From Roseivirga sp. (lineage in GTDB: Bacteria > Bacteroidota > Bacteroidia > Cytophagales > Cyclobacteriaceae): 64,000 nt of DNA. The translations under genes and the position numbers were made by a program. The DNA lies in NCBI GenBank assembly GCA_029262895.1, contig JAJCYM010000056.1, positions 124,001-188,000 of the forward strand. The letters run 5' to 3'. A model generated the notes under the pieces. It was not told where the DNA came from, did no database searches, and worked only from the letters and a program-made list of their open reading frames with translations. Positions 6,538 through 15,131 of this stretch are shown in pieces; position 1 is the stretch's first letter, and each line of letters opens with the position of its first letter.

Positions 6538-9333
6538 TTACTCCTTCACTTTGTTGTAGGCAACGCCAGCCATTTCAGAGACTCCTTTTGCCTCCTTCAT
6601 TAGCTTATTGGCACCTTTAGATTTACGAATTTTCACAGCAACCACCTTGTACTCAGGGCACTTGGCTTCAGAATCGTGAATATCTGAGGTAATCAGGTTC
6701 ACCATGATCTCTGGAAAATGGAAGGTGGTGCTCATTACACCAGGCTTCACCTCATCGGTAATTCGTGCTTTAATATCCACCTTTCCTCGGGCCGAGGTCA
6801 CGCAGACCATCTCACCATCTTTGATACCATTGTCATTGGCGTCTTTCTCATTGATAAGGAGTACATCCTCTGTAAGGATTTCTCCGTTGCCCGTTCTACG
6901 GGTCATAGCCCCGCAGTTGTAATGTTCTAATTCACGGTTGGTGGTAATGATGTATGGATATTCTTCGCCATGCTCTTCAATTTCAGCTGATTCTCTCCAA
7001 TCGAAATAGGTGAAAAGACCTTTACCCCGCTTAAATCCATCAAGGTGAATAATCTCAGTACTTGATCCGTCCTCTGGCACTGGCCATTGCTTGCCATTTT
7101 CGCCCAGCTCTTCCCATTTAATCCCTTTGAAGAAGGGGACGATCTGAGAAATTTCTTCCAGCATAGTATCAGGAGCATAATCAGCCTGATCGTAACCCAT
7201 GCGCTGCATCATATCAACGATAATTTGACCATCCGCCTTGGTCCCGGGGATTGGTTCAACGACCTTATTCACCCGTTGCACCCTGCGCTCACCATTAGTA
7301 AAAGTTCCCGATTTTTCGAGGAACGAAGCTCCGGGCAAAACCACATCTGCTATCATGGCTGTTTCAGTCATAAAGAGCTCCTGCACGATAAAGAGATCAA
7401 GACTCGTCAAAGCCTTTTTGACTTTATTCGTATTCGGATCGGTCTGTACCACATCCTCTCCAATGATCCACATTACTTTCAGGTCACCTGCAATAGCAGC
7501 ATCAAACATTTCCGGAATCTTTAACCCAATTTCCAAAGGAAGATCGGCTCCCTTATAAAAGTCCATGTAAAGTCGATTGTTCTCAGGTTTGGTGATATCC
7601 ATGTAGCCCGCCCCCTGATGAGGCTGTGCCCCCATGTCGGCAGCGCCCTGAACATTGTTCTGACCACGCAATGGGTTTACCCCAACTCCTCTTCGACCGA
7701 TATTGCCGGTGATCATTGCCAGGTCTGCAATTTGCTGAACTGTGAAGGTACCCTGAGAATGCTCGGTAACTCCTAAACCATGGAAGGACATAGCATTTCC
7801 AGCTGTGGCATATGTAAAAGCCGCTGCCCTCACTTTTTCTCTTTCAACACCTGTGATGGCCTCCATGGCATCCACATCAAGTTGCTTGATATGCGCTACG
7901 AAATCATCATAGCCCTCTGTTTTGTCATCAATGAACTGTTGATCGGCTAAGCCTTCTTCAACAATGTAATACAACATCATATTGAGTAGCGCCACATTGG
8001 TTCCCGGCCTTAGCTGAAGGAAATGATCGGCATATTTAGCCAATTCAATCTCCCTTGGATCAATTACGATCAGCTTGGTCCCCTTCATGGCCGCTTGCTT
8101 CATCTTAGCTCCTGTTACCGGGTGAGCGGCAGTCGGGTTCGCTCCGATCACCATCATACAATCTGTATATTGGATATCTATCACCGAATTGGTGGCCGCA
8201 CCAGTTCCAAAAGAACGCTGCATACCCAGAGCCGTTGGTGAGTGGCAAACTCTGGCACAACAATCAATATTGTTGGTACCAACAACCGCACGGATAAACT
8301 TCTGCATCAGGTAGTTTTCCTCATTGGTACATCTGGCCGAGGAAATACCGGCTATCGAATCAGGTCCATGTTCATCACGGATATGAGTGATTCGATCCGT
8401 CATATAATCATAAACCTCATCCCAAGACACTTCTTCCAATTGACCATTTTTACGGATCATAGGAGACCTAAGTCGCTCAGGATGATCGTAAAATTTGAAG
8501 GCATAACGCCCCTTTAGACAAGTGTGACCCTGATTTACTTCTGCATCGTAAGGTGCAGTGATACTTATAATTTCTTCGTCTTTAGTAGCTACATCCAGGT
8601 TACAACCTACACCGCAATAGGTGCAAACCGTTCTGGTAGATTCAGTAGCGTCATTGGTTTTGGAATCGAAAACGTCTGTGATAGCTCCGGTTGGGCAGGC
8701 CTGACTACAGGCTCCGCAAGAAACACAATCAGACTCCATAAAGCCCTCATCCATGCCCATTACAATCTTGCTATCGAAACCACGACCTTCCATGGTCAGC
8801 ACCATTTCTCCTTGCACTTCATCGCAGGCCCGAACACATCGGAAGCAGTTAATACATGAGTCCAAATTGGCCCTCATATAAGGGTGAGAAGCCTCCGCTT
8901 CGCGGTCCAAATGATTTCTTCCCGGAGCATATCGCACGCGCTCCATATTAATCCCTACATCCATGGCTACTTTCTTTAGCTCATTCTGGTTTGGATTGTC
9001 TGTTTCAAATTTCTCCTTGGGATAATCCGTCAACACCAACTCCACAATGTTTTTGCGAAGTCGCTGCATTTTTTCGGTATGGGTATAGATATACGTACCT
9101 GCCATAGCCGGTGTATGGCATGAGGCCTGAACTCGTGTTGGACCATCTGCTTCACGGCCTACTTCCACGCTGCACACCCGACACGACCCAAAGGGATCAA
9201 GGTTTGGCGCATCACACAAAGTAGGTACTGGATCAGGGCCAAGATTTCTTCTTAACAACGATAGAATGGTCTCCCCGTCCTCGAACTCGAAAGGCTCGTT
9301 GTTGACGTAGACAATGTTTTTTGAATCACTCAT
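6538..9333 (-). CDS. fdhA: NAD-linked formate dehydrogenase, alpha (catalytic) subunit
   Basis: A 931-residue molybdo- or tungsto-enzyme that oxidises formate to CO2. The N-terminus holds a [2Fe-2S] domain (C40, C51, C54, C72), then a His/Cys-ligated [4Fe-4S] site (C160, C163, C166, C170) and a second ferredoxin motif (C203, C206, C209, C213). The catalytic core opens with the C237-x2-C240-x3-C244...C272 cluster and K274. The metal ligand is C363 followed by H364 (RVCHSP), the cysteine form of the selenocysteine site in FDH-H. There is no Tat signal, so the enzyme is cytoplasmic and FdsA-like. It lies 11 bp downstream of the beta/gamma subunit gene in the same operon. Confidence 0.92.
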   Translation of the reverse strand: MSDSKNIVYVNNEPFEFEDGETILSLLRRNLGPDPVPTLCDAPNLDPFGSCRVCSVEVGREADGPTRVQASCHTPAMAGTYIYTHTEKMQRLRKNIVELVLTDYPKEKFETDNPNQNELKKVAMDVGINMERVRYAPGRNHLDREAEASHPYMRANLDSCINCFRCVRACDEVQGEMVLTMEGRGFDSKIVMGMDEGFMESDCVSCGACSQACPTGAITDVFDSKTNDATESTRTVCTYCGVGCNLDVATKDEEIISITAPYDAEVNQGHTCLKGRYAFKFYDHPERLRSPMIRKNGQLEEVSWDEVYDYMTDRITHIRDEHGPDSIAGISSARCTNEENYLMQKFIRAVVGTNNIDCCARVCHSPTALGMQRSFGTGAATNSVIDIQYTDCMMVIGANPTAAHPVTGAKMKQAAMKGTKLIVIDPREIELAKYADHFLQLRPGTNVALLNMMLYYIVEEGLADQQFIDDKTEGYDDFVAHIKQLDVDAMEAITGVEREKVRAAAFTYATAGNAMSFHGLGVTEHSQGTFTVQQIADLAMITGNIGRRGVGVNPLRGQNNVQGAADMGAQPHQGAGYMDITKPENNRLYMDFYKGADLPLEIGLKIPEMFDAAIAGDLKVMWIIGEDVVQTDPNTNKVKKALTSLDLFIVQELFMTETAMIADVVLPGASFLEKSGTFTNGERRVQRVNKVVEPIPGTKADGQIIVDMMQRMGYDQADYAPDTMLEEISQIVPFFKGIKWEELGENGKQWPVPEDGSSTEIIHLDGFKRGKGLFTYFDWRESAEIEEHGEEYPYIITTNRELEHYNCGAMTRRTGNGEILTEDVLLINEKDANDNGIKDGEMVCVTSARGKVDIKARITDEVKPGVMSTTFHFPEIMVNLITSDIHDSEAKCPEYKVVAVKIRKSKGANKLMKEAKGVSEMAGVAYNKVKE

Positions 9334-9344
9334 TGTAATCGTGT

Positions 9345-10997
9345 TTATTGAAAGTATGTCTTTAATTCTTCTTCAAAATACTCCAGGGCATTTTTGATAC
9401 CGAGGGGCAATCCACCTCCTAAGGCGCATAGCGAACCTATTTCCAGGGTCTCGAGCAAATCATCCATCAACTGACGATCCATCTTAGGACCTCCATTTCT
9501 TGAGTTGGCAATCATTTCTTTGCCTCTTACTGAACCAATACTGCACGGGAAGCACTTACCGCATGACTCATCGGCCGTAAACTCAAATAGATGTTCGAGA
9601 TATTCGATCATCGGGAATTTCTCGGGTACCGAAACTATACCCGCGTGGCCCAAGAGAAACCCGCCATTAGCAAAGCTCTCAAAATCAATGTTCAATTCTT
9701 CGATTTTACTCGTTGGCACAATTCCACCTAAGGGTCCTCCAACGTGTACTGCTTTGACTGGCTCGGTAAAACCTCCTCCTAACCCGTAAACAAGGTCTTT
9801 GAATGGTGAGCCCATTTCCACCTCATACATGCCCGCATTTTTGAAAAAAGAGTCCAGACAAACCAGCTTCGTACCGGTAGATTTTTCCGTGCCCAATTTC
9901 GAATAGCTTTCTCCACCATTTCTTACAATCCAAGGCACAGCGGCCAACGTTTCCACATTGTTCACAATGGTAGGCTTATTGAAGAGCCCTTTTTGCGCAG
10001 GGACTGGTGGTCTTACTCGTACTTCGGGCCTTTGTCCTTCTAAAGAAGAGAGCAATGCGGTTTCCTCACCACAAATATAAGCGCCAGCTCCTTCAATCAC
10101 CTTGAAGTGATAATTGAATCCTGACCCTCCAATGTTGTCTCCATGCATTCCGACAGCCTCAAGTTCTTTGACGGCATCGGCACAGGCCCGAACAGATTCG
10201 GGATATTCTCCACGGATATAAACCGCTCCATGGTCAGCGCCAACTATATACCCAGCTACCATCATCCCGAAAAGCACCAACATGGGTTGTTCTTCAAGCA
10301 AATAGCGATCTGAATAGGCTCCTGGGTCGCCTTCATCTGCGTTACAAACTATAAATTTCTGTTCTTCAGGTTCATTCCTGCAAGCATTCAGTTTGAAGCT
10401 CATCGGAAACCCTGCTCCTCCTCTCCCCCTGATATTGGAGGTCTTGATTTGATCCAAAGCCCAATCAGGTCCGTTTTCCAAAACCTTTGTGAACAGGCTT
10501 TTGTATTCTTCGGCCGTCATTGTTGCACCGGTAAGCACACGCTCACAACTGGCATCTACTGCGTAGTTATCACTTAAGTCTTGGTCTGATTTCTGGACGA
10601 TGTCCTCAATCTTGTCAATGGCATCTCCTGAATAATTGGTACCATTATAATTGAAGGCACTATTTTCATGACACCTGCCTAAGCAGCACATATGCCCAAC
10701 TTCAGCATCCTTGAAATGTCGTGATAACTTACCCTTCACACTATCCTGGGTACCGGCCACAAGGCAAGCACTTCCATTGCACACATGCACCTTTACTCCT
10801 TCATGCTCTTTTTTCATGAAATCATAGAAAGAGGCGGTTCCATAGGTAATGGCATTGCCCATCAGGTACTTTTCGGCCAAAGCCTTTAATTCTTCATTAT
10901 CGGGGGTTCCAGTCACTTTGGACTGCTCAACCATCTGCTCGAACAGGTTATCTTCTAAACCCTTTCTACCTGATAATGCACTAAGATTATCTGACAT
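9345..10997 (-). CDS. fdsB: Formate dehydrogenase NAD-binding subunit (NuoE-NuoF fusion)
   Basis: A 550-residue diaphorase subunit that passes electrons from the alpha subunit to NAD+. Residues 1-130 form a NuoE-like thioredoxin-fold [2Fe-2S] domain (C73-x4-C78 and C105-x3-C109). The rest is NuoF-like: a GRGGAGFP FMN/NADH motif at 181-188, a GAGAYICGEETALL segment, and a C-terminal [4Fe-4S] site with ESCGKCFPC and a later cysteine in GSLCALGG. Fusing the gamma and beta modules into one chain replaces the separate FdsG and FdsB of other bacteria. It begins shortly after palindromic element A2 and is followed directly by fdhA. Confidence 0.9.
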   Translation of the reverse strand: MSDNLSALSGRKGLEDNLFEQMVEQSKVTGTPDNEELKALAEKYLMGNAITYGTASFYDFMKKEHEGVKVHVCNGSACLVAGTQDSVKGKLSRHFKDAEVGHMCCLGRCHENSAFNYNGTNYSGDAIDKIEDIVQKSDQDLSDNYAVDASCERVLTGATMTAEEYKSLFTKVLENGPDWALDQIKTSNIRGRGGAGFPMSFKLNACRNEPEEQKFIVCNADEGDPGAYSDRYLLEEQPMLVLFGMMVAGYIVGADHGAVYIRGEYPESVRACADAVKELEAVGMHGDNIGGSGFNYHFKVIEGAGAYICGEETALLSSLEGQRPEVRVRPPVPAQKGLFNKPTIVNNVETLAAVPWIVRNGGESYSKLGTEKSTGTKLVCLDSFFKNAGMYEVEMGSPFKDLVYGLGGGFTEPVKAVHVGGPLGGIVPTSKIEELNIDFESFANGGFLLGHAGIVSVPEKFPMIEYLEHLFEFTADESCGKCFPCSIGSVRGKEMIANSRNGGPKMDRQLMDDLLETLEIGSLCALGGGLPLGIKNALEYFEEELKTYFQ

Positions 10998-11015
10998 CTT
11001 ATCTGTTACTTTTTT

Positions 11016-11184
11016 AACCCGAATTATGCAATAGATTTTCTATTACGGACCTAATTTGCTGTGAATCAGTCGCTGCGCTTCGTTTGTCTTTTCACCAGAG
11101 CACTGCTCTGCTTTCAAAGCCAAACTTCCTGATTCTTTGTAAGTTAAGCCCTCACCACGATCTCTATTGCGTAAATCGGGTTTA
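11016..11184. repeat. Long imperfect palindrome, family A copy 2
   Basis: A 169-bp copy of the element at 4160-4326. It has inverted ends (AACCCGAATTATGCAATAG and CTATTGCGTAAATCGGGTTT) and a hairpin core CAGAGCACTGCTCTG at 11096-11110. Compared with copy 1, T-A pairs in the core stem have become G-C pairs on both arms, so pairing is kept. The element lies between the DUF7009-like gene and fdsB and overlaps the last bases of the former. If the formate genes share one transcript, it would be transcribed inside it. Confidence 0.8.
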
Positions 11185-11544
11185 ATGACTTTCTTTTGGA
11201 TTGGGAAACAGGTCGCTTTCGTCTTCAGACCGCTCCGTCAAACACTTAAAATCTTTCTCGACCAAAATACTCAATTTATCCTCATTTTCTAAGGTCAAAT
11301 TACCTTGTATAGCTACCTGATCACTGTTAATCCAACTTTCAATCTCCGCTTCTGGCAATGCAATTGTAATAATGTTGTTGGTGAAATTCCCGCTCAACTC
11401 AGGTGCTTGGCTCAACCTATACACCAGCGTATACCCGTTCGGGAATTCCGTCTTGCCCATACAGGCTCCGTCCGAACCAAAGTTGGCTACTTCAGTTTGG
11501 CTCAACCTGAACCGGATGCTATTTCCTTGTATTCTTAATTTCAT
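11182..11544 (-). CDS. DUF7009-like protein of formate dehydrogenase clusters
   Basis: A 120-residue soluble protein beginning MKLRIQGNSIRFRLSQTEV, an opening I recognise from the DUF7009 family, which often sits beside fdhD. It has two halves of alternating beta strands and a cysteine pair at GACMGK and DFKCLTE. Its ATG overlaps the stop of fdhD in an ATGA arrangement, so translation is coupled and a joint role in formate dehydrogenase maturation is likely. No biochemical function is known to me. The stop codon region touches the edge of palindrome A2. Confidence 0.7.
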   Translation of the reverse strand: MKLRIQGNSIRFRLSQTEVANFGSDGACMGKTEFPNGYTLVYRLSQAPELSGNFTNNIITIALPEAEIESWINSDQVAIQGNLTLENEDKLSILVEKDFKCLTERSEDESDLFPNPKESH

Positions 11545-12383
11545 ACAATCACTCGTTGCTTACCCGTATAAATATTAAATCTATCTCCCTTGAGAAATCC
11601 AACCAAGGTCATACCAAATTCTTCAGCAAGGTTAACCGCCAGACTGGACGGGGCTCCTACTGCTGCAACCATCTGAATACCAGCTCTCAAGGCCTTTTGC
11701 ACCAGTTCAAAGCTGATGCGACCACTTAGTACCAAAACAGCATTCGAAAAATCAGTAGTCTTTTTGATAAGCATTGAACCTATCAACTTGTCAAGGGCAT
11801 TGTGCCTGCCAACATCCTCATTATGGGCAAGAAGATTGCCATCCACATCAAACAATCCACAAGCGTGAAGCCCGCCAGTATGTTCAAATATTTGCTGTGC
11901 TTTTCTGAGTTGGTCTGGCAATCTAAAGAGCACTTCTTTCTTAATCTCAATTGCCTCAGCACTCAATGGATTACAGCTTACTTTAATCGAATCTATTGAT
12001 GCCTTTCCACAAACCCCACAGCTTGAGGTGGTGTAAAAGTTTCTTTTGAATTGTTCATCGTCAATTTCTACGAATGGCTGCAATTCCACTCGCATCAGAT
12101 TTTCCATTCCCTCAGTTCTACCAAGGTCTTCACAGTATTTGACACTCATTACCTCTTCCATACTATTGATAATAGCCTCCGTAAAAAGAAAACCTACGCA
12201 AAGGGCCTCGTCATTTCCTGGTGTGCGCATGGTCACGGAAAGACTGAACTGTTGGCGATTGTCCTCGGGGCCGTGTCCTACACGAATTTCCAAGGGTTCT
12301 TCGGAAACCACAAGGTCGGGTTTGTTTTCAAGCGTTTCTGCGCCTACCCTCACTACTTCAACTGCCTGAACAGGAATGGCCAT
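11541..12383 (-). CDS. fdhD: Formate dehydrogenase accessory sulfurtransferase FdhD
   Basis: About 280 residues. FdhD moves sulfur from a cysteine desulfurase to the molybdenum cofactor, which formate dehydrogenase needs for activity. The conserved SSCGVCGK motif with its CxxC pair is present, as are the GGLHACGLFD and HNEDVGRHNALDKLIG blocks that bind the cofactor. The start at 12383 (MAIPVQAVEVVRV) is preferred: the longer start at 12425 would translate an AT-rich ATCAATCCAAAATC repeat-like leader. It overlaps the DUF7009-like gene by 4 bp and lies downstream of fhs, which groups maturation with the enzyme. Confidence 0.9.
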   Translation of the reverse strand: MAIPVQAVEVVRVGAETLENKPDLVVSEEPLEIRVGHGPEDNRQQFSLSVTMRTPGNDEALCVGFLFTEAIINSMEEVMSVKYCEDLGRTEGMENLMRVELQPFVEIDDEQFKRNFYTTSSCGVCGKASIDSIKVSCNPLSAEAIEIKKEVLFRLPDQLRKAQQIFEHTGGLHACGLFDVDGNLLAHNEDVGRHNALDKLIGSMLIKKTTDFSNAVLVLSGRISFELVQKALRAGIQMVAAVGAPSSLAVNLAEEFGMTLVGFLKGDRFNIYTGKQRVIV

Positions 12384-12553
12384 AGCTAAATTTACGATTT
12401 TGGATTGATGATTTGTGATTTTCACTCAAGCATTGAGGATTGAGTGTTGACTAACTTTTATGTTTCGAAATATGCAGGTTAAGCCCAAAATTCCATTTAT
12501 GATCTTAAATGTGCGATTGCAACATTCGCAAATCAAAAATCATAAATCGTTGA

Positions 12554-14233
12554 TTAAGAAAGTCCCGTAATGTTTCCATCTGCATCAATGTCGATACCTT
12601 CTGCAGCTGGTACGGCTGGTAAGCCTGGCATTCTAAGCATAGCACCGGTAATCGGTATAATAAAGCCTGCACCTGATGCAATCTCAATTTCCCGAACTAC
12701 CAATTCAAAACCTTCTGGTCTTCCCTGAAGTTTGGGGTTGTCTGAAAATGAATACTGGGTCTTGGCCATGCATATTGGCAAATCTTCCAAACCTAATCTG
12801 GCAATTTTCTTTAAGTGAAGCAGCGCTTTTGGTTGAAAGACCACTGTGGATGCACCGTAAATCTTTTTGGCCACACTCTCAATTTTCTCCTTAACTGGTG
12901 ATTCAAGATCATAAGTAGGTTTGAACTTGCCAAGGTTGTTTTCAACTGCAGCAACCACTTGCTCGGCTAAATCTGTTGTTCCGTCACCGCCAAATTCCCA
13001 ACCTTCACATATTGATACCCGAACACTGCTCATTCCACTGCATTTATCTTTGATAAGGGCCAGTTCTTGATCCGTATCAGTAATGAACTTGTTGATGGCC
13101 ACCACAACCGGAAGGCCGAATGACCACATATTCTCAATGTGTTTTTCCAAATTCTTCATGCCTTTTTCAAGGGCATCAAGATTTTCGGTTTTTAATTCTT
13201 TCAGCTCCTGACCGCCATGATACTTCAAGGCGCGCACAGTGGCAACAATAACTACAGCTTTTGGAGAAAGTCCAGCATATCGGCATTTAATGTTTAGGAA
13301 TTTCTCAGCACCAAGGTCAGCACCAAACCCTGCTTCTGTAACCACATAATTGCTTCTTGACAAACCGATTTTAGTGGCAATAATAGAGTTTGTTCCCTGC
13401 GCAATGTTCGCGAAAGGTCCACCATGAATGATTGCGGGATTGCCTTCTAAGGTCTGAACCAGGTTTGGTTTAATGGCATCTTTCATCAATGAGGCCATGG
13501 CCCCATTAGCATTGATATCTTTAGCGTAAATCGCTTTTCGATCAGGCGTATCCCCGATGTGGATATTGCCCATCTTCTCTTTCAGGTCAGCCAAATCTTT
13601 GGCCATGCACAGGATGGCCATAATTTCCGAAGCGGCTGTAATGTTAAAGCCAGCTTCTCGCATAATTCCTCCGGCAGTTCCACCCATACCAGAAACAATA
13701 TTCCTTAAAGCACGGTCATTCATATCCATCACCCGCTTCCAGGTAACTGTTCTTGGGTCGATCCCAAGGCTCCGCTTCTTGCTCTGAATATTATTATCGA
13801 TCAAGGCAGCCAAGAGGTTATTGGCTTTTTCAATGGCTCCAAAATCTCCTGTAAAATGTAGGTTAATATCTTCCATTGGGATTACCTGGGAATATCCTCC
13901 GCCTGCTGCTCCGCCTTTCATTCCAAAAACCGGACCTAAAGATGGTTCGCGTAAGACCACAGTGGCTTCCTTACCAATCTTGTTCAAGCCCTCGGTTAAA
14001 CCGATAGAAGTTGTAGTCTTACCTTCACCTGAAGGCGTAGGCGTTATAGCCGTAACCAAAATCAGGTTATTCTTTGCAACCGCCTCCTCATCAATGAGAT
14101 CGAGCGGAAGTTTTGCCTTGTGTTTTCCATAATGCTCGAGTTGTTCTTCACTAATCCCGAGTTTACTTGCGATGTTATTGATATGCTGAGGTACGGCCGC
14201 TTGGGCGATCTCTAAATCAGACTTTACACTCAT
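12554..14233 (-). CDS. fhs: Formate--tetrahydrofolate ligase
   Basis: A 559-residue ATP-dependent ligase that joins formate to tetrahydrofolate, giving 10-formyl-THF for purine synthesis and one-carbon metabolism. The phosphate-binding loop PTPSGEGKTTT is at residues 65-75, followed by LREPSLGPVFGMKGGAAGGG and a later NKF(I)TDTDQE segment, all diagnostic. Length matches the bacterial homotetramer subunit. It is the first gene of the minus-strand formate block; about 170 bp with short inverted AT-rich repeats separate it from fdhD. Together with the dehydrogenase, it lets the cell either burn or assimilate formate. Confidence 0.95.
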   Translation of the reverse strand: MSVKSDLEIAQAAVPQHINNIASKLGISEEQLEHYGKHKAKLPLDLIDEEAVAKNNLILVTAITPTPSGEGKTTTSIGLTEGLNKIGKEATVVLREPSLGPVFGMKGGAAGGGYSQVIPMEDINLHFTGDFGAIEKANNLLAALIDNNIQSKKRSLGIDPRTVTWKRVMDMNDRALRNIVSGMGGTAGGIMREAGFNITAASEIMAILCMAKDLADLKEKMGNIHIGDTPDRKAIYAKDINANGAMASLMKDAIKPNLVQTLEGNPAIIHGGPFANIAQGTNSIIATKIGLSRSNYVVTEAGFGADLGAEKFLNIKCRYAGLSPKAVVIVATVRALKYHGGQELKELKTENLDALEKGMKNLEKHIENMWSFGLPVVVAINKFITDTDQELALIKDKCSGMSSVRVSICEGWEFGGDGTTDLAEQVVAAVENNLGKFKPTYDLESPVKEKIESVAKKIYGASTVVFQPKALLHLKKIARLGLEDLPICMAKTQYSFSDNPKLQGRPEGFELVVREIEIASGAGFIIPITGAMLRMPGLPAVPAAEGIDIDADGNITGLS

Positions 14234-14274
14234 TGTTATTAGGTTAAGGTGCTATGCAATCGTTTTCGAAGCTC

Positions 14275-14306
14275 CGAACTTACGATTTTCGCTGAATTTA
14301 AGGCAA
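14275..14306 (-). promoter_or_regulatory. Candidate promoter of fhs
   Basis: On the minus strand, TTG (14306-14304) is followed after 21 bases by TAAGTTCG (14282-14275). This is one base off the Bacteroidota -7 consensus TAnnTTTG at a normal spacing. It would give a leader of about 35 bases before the fhs ATG. Confidence 0.45.
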
Positions 14307-14403
14307 GGAATTTTTAGAAATTGGATAAGTGGGCTTGGCTTATATATTCCCTGCAACCATTATATTCGGGTGAGCATCTGCTCAATGAACAAACGATTTA
14401 CGG

Positions 14404-15024
14404 ATGAAATTTTTAAATGGACTGGGCTGGGGCTTCTTTGTTTTCCTCGCTATTGGAGTGGGAATATATCCCTGGTTTTATGTGCTTATCGACCAATTTG
14501 GCGAGAATGCCCTATTAGCTTCCAAAACTCCGGAAATCCTGGCCAGTCAAATCTGGAACGTACAATTCTATATTCACATCTTTCTGGGAAGTATAGCTAT
14601 GCTTACTGGCTGGTCCCAGTTTATGAAAAAGTTCAGGAATAAGAATCTCAACTTTCATCGGACGCTTGGCAAAGTCTACGTCATTGCAGTCATATTTAGT
14701 GGCCTGTCCGGTCTTTACGTTGCCTATTTTGCCAATGGGGGCATCGTGGCGCAGCTGGGCTTTTCGGGATTGGCACTGGCCTGGCTTTTCACCACATCAA
14801 AGGCTTACCTCACCATTAGAAAAAAGCAGGTAGATGAACATAAGAAGTGGATGCTTCGAAGCTATGCACTGACTTGGGCTGCCGTAACACTAAGGATATA
14901 CCTCCCACTTTTTGAAGGTGTTCTCGGTATGGAATTTATCACAGCCTATGTGATCATTGCCTGGCTGTGCTGGGTACCCAACCTTATTTGGGCAGAGTGG
15001 AGGATTAAAAGGCTCGCGATTTGA
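14404..15024 (+). CDS. DUF2306 membrane protein
   Basis: A 206-residue integral membrane protein with about six hydrophobic helices (near 5-28, 50-70, 84-104, 112-130, 145-165 and 172-195). A histidine pair in the second helix region (YIHIFLGSIAM) and the stretch LNFHRTLGKVYV are typical of DUF2306, a family with cytochrome b561-like helix arrangements. Its function is unknown. It has no partner: the next plus-strand gene starts about 107 bp on, after a hairpin repeat. Confidence 0.75.
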   Translation: MKFLNGLGWGFFVFLAIGVGIYPWFYVLIDQFGENALLASKTPEILASQIWNVQFYIHIFLGSIAMLTGWSQFMKKFRNKNLNFHRTLGKVYVIAVIFSGLSGLYVAYFANGGIVAQLGFSGLALAWLFTTSKAYLTIRKKQVDEHKKWMLRSYALTWAAVTLRIYLPLFEGVLGMEFITAYVIIAWLCWVPNLIWAEWRIKRLAI

Positions 15025-15028
15025 TTAC

Positions 15029-15090
15029 GACATGCTGAACTTGTTTTAGCAGTTTTCAAGCCTAGACCCTGAAACAAGTTCAGGGTGACA
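15029..15090. repeat. Hairpin repeat downstream of DUF2306 gene
   Basis: CTGAACTTGTTTTAG (15034-15048) and CTGAAACAAGTTCAG (15069-15083) are inverted and match at 14 of 15 positions, the remaining one being a G-U-type difference. The right arm ends in CAGGGTGACA, a tail also seen near 21612 (CAGGGTGACG). This looks like a dispersed intergenic hairpin common in Bacteroidota and may also end the preceding transcript. Confidence 0.6.
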
Positions 15091-15131
15091 GTTCTATTTA
15101 GTATTTTTAGGTAATCTCAAACCTCAAAAAT

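Noticed and set aside
12394-12549. AATC/GATT-rich inverted stretches between fdhD and fhs, considered as an operator or riboswitch
   Set aside because: The motif is low in complexity and resembles AT-rich repeat debris. No consistent fold or known riboswitch pattern could be built.
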